A stretch of 20,780 nt of DNA from Promethearchaeota archaeon (GTDB taxonomy: Archaea > Asgardarchaeota > Lokiarchaeia > Sigynarchaeales > SOKP01). Below are positions 14,140 to 20,780 of the stretch, piece after piece (position 1 is the stretch's first letter; each line of letters opens with the position of its first letter). Both the position numbers and the translations under genes were made by a program. Below the pieces are notes generated by a model. That model saw only the letters and a program-made list of their open reading frames with translations, was not told the DNA's origin and ran no database searches. Location: contig JAEOTW010000178.1 in the NCBI GenBank assembly GCA_016839655.1, positions 1-20,780 on the forward strand. The letters run 5' to 3'.

Positions 14140-15282
14140 ATGTCAGATTTAAAATATAAAAAGGTAGCAAGAATAATCATTAAAGCAGGTTTTCTTCCAT
14201 TTCCTATCAATGATACTATGATCCAATTATTAAAGCTCTTGATAAAAGAAGATCAATTAGATTTTATCTTAGCTTTCAATAGAAAGAAATCTCAAACTAT
14301 GGAACAGCTTAAAATAAGTAGTAAAATGTCTGAAAGTGAGATAGAAACTCATGTTGAAATTTTAGCCAAAAAAGGATTTATTTTTAACCAACCTAACTCT
14401 AAAGGTGTAATGGTCTACAGATTAATGCCTTTAGTCATGGTTGGGGCTTTTGAGTATACTTTTATGAAAAATATTGAATTTAATGAAGAAAATAAGGAAA
14501 TTGCGCTCTTATTCGAAAAATTATTCAATGAAATGGGGGATTTTGTCCAGACGAATTACAATACAATTATCTCATTTTTTAAGAATATGCCTCCAATGGA
14601 CCGAACTGTCCCCTTCTTAGATAACAATATTGAGGGTGAGGAAATTAATATTGCTGTTAATGAAGAGTTAGAGGTTCCAGTGGAAAAGATAATGATATCA
14701 CAAAAAGTTGAAGAAATTATCAATAAGTTTGACGATATTGCTGTGGGACATTGTTTTTGTAGACATCATCAAGATTTATTATCAAATCCTTGTAAACAAA
14801 CTAATCTTAGAGAAAATTGCTTTACTTTTGGAAAATCAGCTAGATATGTGTCTGAACAGGGTTTTGGAAGGATAATTTCAAAAGAAGAAGCACTTTTAAT
14901 ATTAGAAGCTTCGAAAAAGGATGGCTTAGTTCATAAAGCCTGGCATCCGCACTCAGATATATCAAGACCTGAAACTAGCATTTGTAATTGTTGTAAATAT
15001 TGTTGCGGAACTTTTGACTGGTGGAGAACTGGCACGGTCGCTATGATTAACTCAACTAATTTTCTAGCGGAAATTGATAAATCTAAATGTGTTGGATGTG
15101 GTACATGTCTTGAAAAATGTCCAGTAGACGCAGTGCAAGGCGATGACAATAATAAAGCAGAAGTTGATAAGGAATTATGCATAGGATGCGGTGTATGTGC
15201 GTTTTTCTGTCCAGAAAATGCCATAAAGCTATTAGAAGGTCCAAGAACTGTATTTGTACCTCCACCTAGATTAAGAAAATAA
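14140..15282 (+). CDS. Cys-rich iron-sulfur protein with two ferredoxin-type 4Fe-4S clusters
   Basis: This is a 380-aa redox protein. The N-terminal 100 residues resemble a winged helix (TMEQLKISSKMSESEIETHV). A central domain has GHCFCRHHQDLLSNPC (Cys205, 207, 218) with Cys227, then CNCCKYCC (282-289). The C-terminus has two canonical ferredoxin motifs, CVGCGTCLEKCP (317-328) and CIGCGVCAFFCP (347-358). All 17 Cys lie after residue 200, enough for two [4Fe-4S] clusters plus an extra cluster or metal site. Proteins of this layout are common in anaerobic archaea and bacteria as uncharacterised 4Fe-4S proteins. ATG 14140 is preferred; TTG 14131 would add three residues. It is probably co-transcribed with the protease gene. 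Electron donor and acceptor cannot be named. Confidence 0.9.
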   Translation: MSDLKYKKVARIIIKAGFLPFPINDTMIQLLKLLIKEDQLDFILAFNRKKSQTMEQLKISSKMSESEIETHVEILAKKGFIFNQPNSKGVMVYRLMPLVMVGAFEYTFMKNIEFNEENKEIALLFEKLFNEMGDFVQTNYNTIISFFKNMPPMDRTVPFLDNNIEGEEINIAVNEELEVPVEKIMISQKVEEIINKFDDIAVGHCFCRHHQDLLSNPCKQTNLRENCFTFGKSARYVSEQGFGRIISKEEALLILEASKKDGLVHKAWHPHSDISRPETSICNCCKYCCGTFDWWRTGTVAMINSTNFLAEIDKSKCVGCGTCLEKCPVDAVQGDDNNKAEVDKELCIGCGVCAFFCPENAIKLLEGPRTVFVPPPRLRK

Positions 15283-15402
15283 AGTATTTTTAAATTTTTA
15301 TTCTCTTTATTCATAGAGATTCTTATTCTAAAGGATAAGTAAAGAATTTAATAGAGCAATATTTGTTTAGCTTAATAATAAAAATTGAATCATTCACTAA
15401 CA

Positions 15403-16353
15403 ATGAAAAAAGAAGTTTGCATTGAATTCAAGCATGTATCTAAAAATTATAAGGATTTACTCGCATTAGACAATATTTCTTTTTCAATAGATAAAGGAGA
15501 AGTATTCGGGTATATTGGTCCAAATGGAGCGGGGAAGACTACCACTATTAAGATTTTGGTAGGACTTATAACTAATTTTAGCGGAAATGTCTTTATCTAT
15601 GGAAAAAATATACAAAACGAACGTAAAGATTTGCATAGAATCATAGGATATCATCCTCAAGAAGCCGGTTTTCAAGAATGGCGTACTGTCAATCACGCCT
15701 TTAAAACCTTTGGTCGTCTTTCTGGTCTTGACTCTGAGTATCTTGAAAACCAAACTCAAGAAATCTTAAAACTCATTGGGCTAAGTGATTTTCGATATAA
15801 AAAAATTGTACACTTATCAGGAGGTATGATTCAAAAATTAAGATTAGGACAAGCACTTCTTCATGAACCAGAAATATTAGTAATGGATGAGCCATTGTCA
15901 GGCCTAGATCCCCAAATGAGATATCAATTTAAAGAAATAATAAAAAAGTTAGCTAAAACTGGTATTACAATCTTATTCTCGTCTCATATTCTAAGTGATG
16001 TTCAGGATATTGCAAATAAAATTGGCATTCTAAATCATGGTCAAATAATGAAAATCGGATCACCTGAAAAACTTCAATCAAGTTTCCAAGTAGATAATAT
16101 ATTGGAAATTGTAGTAGCTAAAAATTCTCGTTTTTGTGAAGGACTAGATGGTATATCTGGAGTTATTTCAATAGAAAACATCAATACTGAGAGACAATTA
16201 ATTCATCTAGATTCTGATGTTGAGATTGATTTAATAATAAACAATATATTAAAAAAATTGGCAAAACAGAAGTGTCAAGTTAGAAGTTTTAGCCTTTTAA
16301 AACCAAGTCTAGAAGAAGTATATTTAAAATACGTGGGAGGTGATGCAGAATGA
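15403..16353 (+). CDS. ABC transporter ATP-binding protein (ABC-2 exporter type)
   Basis: This 316-aa ATPase powers the permease encoded next. Motifs are all present: Walker A GPNGAGKTT (from residue 39), Q-loop GYHPQEAG, signature LSGGMIQKL, Walker B ILVMDEPLSGLD and switch His in LFSSHIL. The signature has MIQ where QxQ is usual. The last 85 or so residues form the C-terminal extension typical of the DrrA/CcmA-like drug, lantibiotic and polysaccharide exporters. ATG 15403 is preferred; an upstream TTG at 15385 would add six residues. No clear SD precedes either. The stop overlaps the permease start as ATGA, so the two are translationally coupled. The cargo is unknown. Confidence 0.93.
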   Translation: MKKEVCIEFKHVSKNYKDLLALDNISFSIDKGEVFGYIGPNGAGKTTTIKILVGLITNFSGNVFIYGKNIQNERKDLHRIIGYHPQEAGFQEWRTVNHAFKTFGRLSGLDSEYLENQTQEILKLIGLSDFRYKKIVHLSGGMIQKLRLGQALLHEPEILVMDEPLSGLDPQMRYQFKEIIKKLAKTGITILFSSHILSDVQDIANKIGILNHGQIMKIGSPEKLQSSFQVDNILEIVVAKNSRFCEGLDGISGVISIENINTERQLIHLDSDVEIDLIINNILKKLAKQKCQVRSFSLLKPSLEEVYLKYVGGDAE

Positions 16354-17012
16354 GTTTAAGATTACTTTTTATAGATGAACTAAAAGGATACGCAAAGTCA
16401 AAAGTTATGATTGTACTATGGTTCGGTTTACCAGTTTTATCATTTCTAGTGCAATTTATTGATCCAACGCAGATGGAAGGGATGCCGATTTCACTTTTGG
16501 TTTCTCTCGTTGTTTCAAGTATAGGAGGTACTTTATCCACTATTATGTTGAGTACTTCAATCGTTAATGAAAAAAATCGTCATGTTTATGAATTATTTCT
16601 TATCAGACCGGTTAAACGAAGAAGTTTGTTGCTAGCAAAATTTCTTGCTGTATACTTATGTTTAGTTATCGCTATATCAATTTCTCTCTCAATAGGTCTC
16701 ATAATCGATGGATTTACAGGTAATTTAACTCAAATTGAGTGGAACTTAACTATTGAAAATTTAATCATCGGAATGTCTTCAATGGCGATAACATGCTCAA
16801 TCGGTATTTTCTTTGGAGTTATAGTATCATCAGTACCTTTAGCGGCAATTTTATCAATCTATTTAGGAAGTCAATTATCTCTTCTTATTATATTACCTAC
16901 TATCTTTATAGAGGAATTAAATCCCCAATTATTGGCTTTAGCTCTTGGAATAACTCTTACGACTATTATAATGATTTTAAACTTTTTCTTATTCAATAAG
17001 AAACAATTTTAA
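16350..17012 (+). CDS. ABC-2 type permease
   Basis: This 220-aa integral membrane protein has six hydrophobic segments at about residues 19-37, 47-68, 94-121, 136-161, 163-186 and 193-215. The cytoplasmic loop after segment 2 (VNEKNRHVYELFLIRPVKRRSLLLAK) is the usual ABC-2 coupling region. Its ATG overlaps the stop of the ATPase gene by the ATGA arrangement. With the ATPase it should form a homodimeric exporter complex. No cargo gene is evident. The nearby CPBP protease is on the same strand, but more than 2 kb separates them. Confidence 0.88.
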   Translation: MSLRLLFIDELKGYAKSKVMIVLWFGLPVLSFLVQFIDPTQMEGMPISLLVSLVVSSIGGTLSTIMLSTSIVNEKNRHVYELFLIRPVKRRSLLLAKFLAVYLCLVIAISISLSIGLIIDGFTGNLTQIEWNLTIENLIIGMSSMAITCSIGIFFGVIVSSVPLAAILSIYLGSQLSLLIILPTIFIEELNPQLLALALGITLTTIIMILNFFLFNKKQF

Positions 17013-17062
17013 AATTGGATTAATTTTATTCACTATAAATAATCCTAATATTTAAGTTTTTA

Positions 17063-17179
17063 ATGAATATTATTCCTGAAGCTATTGTTTCATGGGTAAT
17101 TGTTCAAATGTTCCGCTCAATAATTATAGTTGTAGTTATTAATAGGAAAAAAATCATTCGTCCAAAAATTGAGGTTTAA
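17063..17179 (+). CDS. Possible 38-aa membrane peptide after the ABC operon
   Basis: An ATG-started frame of 38 codons begins 50 bases after the permease stop and nearly fills the gap before the convergent phosphotransferase gene. It encodes one hydrophobic stretch (about residues 8-26, with IIIVVVI) followed by a basic tail (NRKKIIRPK), the pattern of a small single-span membrane protein. No SD is seen and no family is recognised. In AT-rich DNA a frame this short can arise by chance and AT-rich codons favour Ile, Val and Lys, so this remains tentative. Confidence 0.3.
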   Translation: MNIIPEAIVSWVIVQMFRSIIIVVVINRKKIIRPKIEV

Positions 17180-17185
17180 ATTAAT

Positions 17186-17782
17186 CTATTCTAATTTTTC
17201 TTTTTCTTTTTTCTTAGAAAACTTACGAAAAGCATAAATGATTCTTTGAAGGGCTGTTATATTAGCTCCAATTGCTAGAATAAGCATAGTCCACCATAAA
17301 GATGTTGAAAACCAAATTTGCATTATTGCTCCAATAAATAAGATAGGGACACGATCCGTTCTTTCGAAAATTCCAACACCATATAAATTATCAATTCCTA
17401 AAGCTTCAATCTTAGCTCTAGTATATGAAGTCAGGAATGCCCCTACAAGAACTAAGAGCCCGATTTCAAATGATGTATATCCTCCTAAAATAACCCCAGT
17501 AAAGATGAAAAAATCTCCAACTCTATCTAAAGTTGAATCTAAAAAGCCTCCTAATGTAGTAGGTCCTTGTAATCTTGCAACTACCCCATCTAATTGGTCG
17601 AAAAATTCAGTAATAAAGAGAAAAATGATTATAATTATCAGCCAATGATACATGAATCCAAAAAAAGTAACTATCGCAGAAATTAACCCAAATAATGTGA
17701 GATAATTAGCAGGTACTTTTATTAATTTCCTACCTAAAGGAAGTAATAATTTTTCAGAGAATTTTTTTATCTGAAGTAACAT
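17186..17782 (-). CDS. CDP-alcohol phosphatidyltransferase (archaeal phospholipid head-group enzyme)
   Basis: The enzyme joins a CDP-lipid and an alcohol, releasing CMP; in archaea the products are archaetidyl-inositol-phosphate, -glycerol-phosphate or -serine. The signature is D62-x2-D65-G66-x2-A69-R70-x7-G78-x3-D82-x3-D86. The family rule is x8 between AR and G, so one residue seems missing here, while all acidic metal ligands are kept. The protein is 198 aa with about six hydrophobic segments and a Lys/Glu-rich C-terminus (KKKEKEK). The FLDSTLDR stretch resembles archaeal archaetidylinositol phosphate synthases, so AIPS is the best guess, not proven. It is convergent with the ABC operon. 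Confidence 0.9.
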   Translation of the reverse strand: MLLQIKKFSEKLLLPLGRKLIKVPANYLTLFGLISAIVTFFGFMYHWLIIIIIFLFITEFFDQLDGVVARLQGPTTLGGFLDSTLDRVGDFFIFTGVILGGYTSFEIGLLVLVGAFLTSYTRAKIEALGIDNLYGVGIFERTDRVPILFIGAIMQIWFSTSLWWTMLILAIGANITALQRIIYAFRKFSKKKEKEKLE

Positions 17783-17871
17783 AAAACAATATTTCTGATT
17801 ACTTTATGATGTATTATTTCTTCTAATTAGGATTATATCAAAATAAAATTTTTCCTAATAATATGTAAAAT

Positions 17872-17883
17872 AAAAAAAAAAAA
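17872..17883 (-). terminator. T12 terminator of the first M32 carboxypeptidase gene
   Basis: On the minus strand twelve consecutive T lie 6 bases beyond the TAG stop at 17890, in a wider T-rich stretch. This is the strongest T-tract terminator in the window. Confidence 0.55.
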
Positions 17884-17889
17884 GAAAAT

Positions 17890-19380
17890 CTAAATTCCAT
17901 AAATAGGGTAATACTTCTCTTCAACATATTCAATGAAATATTCAGGATTTAAATCTTCGCCAGTAATTTTCTTAATTAAGTCTGGAGCTCTATAAATTAG
18001 CCCGTATTGATGTATATTTTCTTGTAAATATTTCAAAAGATTCGAAAATTCTCCTTTCTCATAATCTTGGGGCAGAGAAGGATTATTTTTTATTGCTTGG
18101 TTATATATTTGAGCGGCATAAAGATTACCGAGAGAATATGAAGGGAAATAGCCAAATCCAGAAGTCCAATGAACATCTTGCAATATACCAAGAGCATCAT
18201 TTGGGGGTCTTATTCCTAATAAATCTTCCATTTTTGCATTCCATAGTTCTGGTAATTCACTCACCTGTAGATTTTCTTCAATTATCATTTTCTCCAATTC
18301 AAACCGCAATATTATATGCAATCCATAAGTTACTTCATCTGCATCTACTCTAATAAATGATGGTTGCACCACATTTATGGATCGATGGAAATCTTCCATT
18401 GGATAATCTTTTAAATTTTCTGGAAAAGTTTTTTGAAAGATAGGATACCAATAAGTCCAAAATTCTTTAGACCTCCCTACTACATTCTCCCACATACGAC
18501 TTTGCGATTCATGCATACCCATAGAACATCCTTCAGCTAATAATGTTCCATGAATTTCTTCTTTAAATCCCATTTGATAAAGAGCATGACCACATTCATG
18601 AATGGTGGAGAAAAGACAGTCTGGAAGATAATCGTCTCTTATTCTAGTTGTGATCCTAGTATCAATTGAGGATAAGGAAGTAGTAAAAGGATGTGTCGCC
18701 TTATCTTGTCTTCCTGTATTAAAATCAAAGTTGAGCTTTTTTATTATATCAAGACTTAATTGCCACTGTTTTTCCAGATCATAATGTTTTTTTAAAATTG
18801 ATTGATTAGGTTTATCCGAAACACTATTCAATTTTTCAACAATCTTAACTAATTTTGGTCTCAAACCATTAAAGATTTTTAATATCCAATCATAAGTAGC
18901 CCCTGGTTCAAATAAATCTAGTAGTGTAGAGTATAGAGTTGGGCCAGTGTCAAGTTTTTCAGCAAATTCTTTTCGCAATTTAATAATTTTCTCAAGGTAA
19001 GGTTTGAATATTGAAAAATCACTTTTTTCTCTTGCTTTTTCCCATTCAACATGAGCTAAAGATGAAGTTTTTGCAATTTCAGAGACTAATTCATCGGGAA
19101 TCTTTGTTGCATGTTCATATTCTCTTTTCGCTTCTCGTATCATGGCTAAATCCATTTCAGATAAACCATCTAATTTCTCAGCCTCTTTGATCAATTTGCG
19201 GGTTTTATCTGATTTTACTCGTGAATGGATCATATTTTGCATAAACGCCATTTGATCAGCTCTTCCTTTTACTGATCCTTTTGGCATATTAACCTGTTGA
19301 TCCCAACCTAAGAGAGCACCAATATAGTTAAGTTGCATTATTTCATTAAAATACTCCCAAAGTTCTTTCATAGCATTCAT
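17890..19380 (-). CDS. M32 (Taq-type) metallocarboxypeptidase, copy 1
   Basis: This 496-aa cytoplasmic zinc enzyme removes C-terminal amino acids from peptides. The zinc motif is HECGH (261-265), and the third ligand is expected in HESQSR (Glu291), followed by the conserved DADEVTYGLHIILRFELE block and GRQD...HPFT (223-232). Length is normal for carboxypeptidase Taq (about 500 aa). There is no signal peptide. ATG 19380 is supported by GTGAT at 19387-19391, 6 bases upstream. A paralogue lies just upstream on the same strand; by eye the two agree at about 60 percent of positions in their shared part. Likely task: peptide turnover after the proteasome or during amino-acid fermentation. Confidence 0.95.
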   Translation of the reverse strand: MNAMKELWEYFNEIMQLNYIGALLGWDQQVNMPKGSVKGRADQMAFMQNMIHSRVKSDKTRKLIKEAEKLDGLSEMDLAMIREAKREYEHATKIPDELVSEIAKTSSLAHVEWEKAREKSDFSIFKPYLEKIIKLRKEFAEKLDTGPTLYSTLLDLFEPGATYDWILKIFNGLRPKLVKIVEKLNSVSDKPNQSILKKHYDLEKQWQLSLDIIKKLNFDFNTGRQDKATHPFTTSLSSIDTRITTRIRDDYLPDCLFSTIHECGHALYQMGFKEEIHGTLLAEGCSMGMHESQSRMWENVVGRSKEFWTYWYPIFQKTFPENLKDYPMEDFHRSINVVQPSFIRVDADEVTYGLHIILRFELEKMIIEENLQVSELPELWNAKMEDLLGIRPPNDALGILQDVHWTSGFGYFPSYSLGNLYAAQIYNQAIKNNPSLPQDYEKGEFSNLLKYLQENIHQYGLIYRAPDLIKKITGEDLNPEYFIEYVEEKYYPIYGI

Positions 19381-19490
19381 ATTTTAATCACTATATAGTT
19401 ATAAGTACAATATATAGAAAATGCTAGGTAATTTTGTACAAAAAGATTTCGGTTTTTTATTCTAATAGTTAGAATTTAACGAGATTATAT

Positions 19491-19530
19491 AAAAAAAAGA
19501 AATAAAAAATTATAATAATAAAATATAAAA
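19491..19530 (-). terminator. T-rich terminator of the second M32 gene
   Basis: On the minus strand the 40 bases directly after the stop codon at 19531 are almost pure T/A and end in eight T (19491-19498). This probably separates the transcripts of the two carboxypeptidase genes; the remaining space to 19381 would hold the promoter of copy 1. Confidence 0.4.
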
Positions 19531-20780
19531 TTATAATCCATATATTGGGTAAAATTTCTTCTCTACGTAATTGAAGAAATGATCAGGATTTAATTCTTCA
19601 CCAGTGACTCTTTTAATTAAATCTTCAGCTCTATAAACTGCTCCATGTTGATGAATATTTTCTTTTAGGTAATTTACAATGTTAGAAAAATCACCTTTTT
19701 TGTACTCTTCGGGTAATTTTGGATTTTCTTTTAAAGCGTAATTATAGATTTGTGCTCCGTATAAAGTGCCTAAGAAGTAAGTTGGGAAGTATCCAATATA
19801 CCCCATACCCCAATGTATGTCTTGTAATACACCTAGTGCATCATCAGGAGGAACAATTCCTAATAATTCTTCAAAACGTGTATTCCATACATCAGCTAAT
19901 TCACTTATTTTGACTTTTCCATCAATGATATCCTTTTCTAACTCAAATCTAAGGATAATATGTAATCCATAAGATACTTCATCTGCATTTACTCTTATAA
20001 ATGAAGGTTTAACAATATTTATAGCTCTGTAAAATTCCTCTAAAGGATAGTTTTTTAAATTCTCTGGGAAATATTTTTGAAAAGTTGGATACCAATATGA
20101 CCAGAATTCTTTTGATCGTCCTACATAATTTTCTAGTGTCCGTGATTGAGACTCGTGTATTCCCATTGAAGTACCAGTGCACAAAATCGTCTCATGTAAT
20201 TCTTCTTTAATGTCCATCTCATAAAGCGCATGACCACATTCATGTATAGTTCCAAATATACATTCATTTAGAAAATTTTCCGTTGTTCTGGTAGTAATTC
20301 TCACATCTAAAGGCGCTAAGCTTTGAGTAAATGGATGAGTTGATCTGTCTTGACGACCAAAACCAATATCAAAATTAAATTTTTTGATTAATTCAAAACT
20401 AAGTTCGAATTGTTTATCAATATCATATTTTTTATGTAATATTGAATCATCAGGTTTATTTGATGAAGAATCAAGTTTTTTTACAATATCACTTAGTTTT
20501 GGCTTTATTGGATCGAAAACTCTGGCAATTGAATTATAAGTTGCTCCTGGTTCATATAAATCTATTAATGTAGAATATAAATCTGGGTGAGTACCGAGCC
20601 TTTCTGCCTTTTCTTTCTGAAGTTCAATAGTTTTTTCTAACAAAGGGACAAATGACTTGAAATCTTTTTCTTGTCTAGCCTTTTGCCATGTTTGTTGAGC
20701 TAAGCTTGCTGTTTTTGATATTTCTGTAACTAATTCTTCAGGTAGTTTTGTTTCTTGATCATATGCCCTTTTAGCTTCTC
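19531..20780 (-). CDS. M32 (Taq-type) metallocarboxypeptidase, copy 2 (5' end outside window)
   Basis: The reading frame stays open to the right edge, so about 415 C-terminal residues are visible and roughly 80 are missing compared with copy 1. The first residues seen (EAKRAYDQETKLPEEL) align with residues 83-98 of copy 1, which shows that the TTG at 20643 is internal and not the start. The zinc motif HECGHALY, the HESQSR ligand block, the GRQD...HPFT block and the NADEVSYGLHIILRFELE block are intact. There is no sign of decay. Differences near the active site include EMDIKEELHETILCTG versus QMGFKEEIHGTLLAEG in copy 1, which may alter substrate preference. Both copies probably arose by tandem duplication. 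Confidence 0.93.
   Translation of the reverse strand, partial: EAKRAYDQETKLPEELVTEISKTASLAQQTWQKARQEKDFKSFVPLLEKTIELQKEKAERLGTHPDLYSTLIDLYEPGATYNSIARVFDPIKPKLSDIVKKLDSSSNKPDDSILHKKYDIDKQFELSFELIKKFNFDIGFGRQDRSTHPFTQSLAPLDVRITTRTTENFLNECIFGTIHECGHALYEMDIKEELHETILCTGTSMGIHESQSRTLENYVGRSKEFWSYWYPTFQKYFPENLKNYPLEEFYRAINIVKPSFIRVNADEVSYGLHIILRFELEKDIIDGKVKISELADVWNTRFEELLGIVPPDDALGVLQDIHWGMGYIGYFPTYFLGTLYGAQIYNYALKENPKLPEEYKKGDFSNIVNYLKENIHQHGAVYRAEDLIKRVTGEELNPDHFFNYVEKKFYPIYGL

Noticed and set aside
14931..15314. Antisense 127-codon frame opposite the Fe-S gene
   Set aside because: It lies opposite the conserved ferredoxin motifs, has no SD and resembles no family.
19531..20643. Second M32 gene read as a complete 370-aa protein starting at TTG 20643
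   Set aside because: The frame continues to the window edge and the upstream residues align with copy 1, so the gene is cut by the edge, not short.

Overview
The window is about 20.8 kb of very AT-rich archaeal DNA. A protein close to eukaryotic actin in length and motif layout sits beside a polyproline protein, which points to an Asgard archaeon. Low GC, archaeal-type topoisomerase IA, ether-lipid-type CDP-alcohol phosphotransferase and corrinoid methyltransferase genes fit a Lokiarchaeia-like lineage. That placement is an inference from gene content. No rRNA, tRNA, CRISPR array, insertion sequence or phage gene was seen, and no gene-free stretch exceeds 300 bases.

Layout. Positions 226-2638 (+) form a possible cytoskeletal neighbourhood: a 233-aa protein with a long Pro/Gly-rich middle, a 373-aa actin-related protein with altered catalytic positions, and a small winged-helix protein. 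Positions 2648-4792 (-) encode a type IA topoisomerase, convergent with the winged-helix gene. Positions 4938-8903 (-) encode a soluble sensor histidine kinase with eight PAS-like modules and no response regulator nearby. Positions 9127-11032 (-) hold a HEAT-repeat protein and PurD (purine synthesis).

Positions 11149-13106 (-) form a compact methyl-transfer operon: a 49-aa protein not recognised here, a B12-binding corrinoid protein, and a UroD/MtaA-family methyltransferase whose usual zinc cysteines appear replaced. Divergent from it, across an intergenic region with a perfect 18-bp dyad, lie a CPBP intramembrane protease and a 17-cysteine Fe-S protein (13315-15282, +). They are followed by an ABC-2 exporter pair (15403-17012, +) and a possible 38-aa membrane peptide. 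Positions 17186-20780 (-) hold the CDP-alcohol phosphotransferase and two tandem M32 carboxypeptidases, the second cut by the window edge.

Working model. The most interesting units are the polyproline/actin-related pair and the methyl-transfer operon with its small leading gene. Polyproline tracts are ligands of profilin and related actin regulators in eukaryotes, so the pair may be a cytoskeletal module. The methyl-transfer operon would move a methyl group from an unknown donor to or from the corrinoid protein; no activase gene is visible here. The remaining genes are housekeeping or general accessory functions with no obvious shared task.
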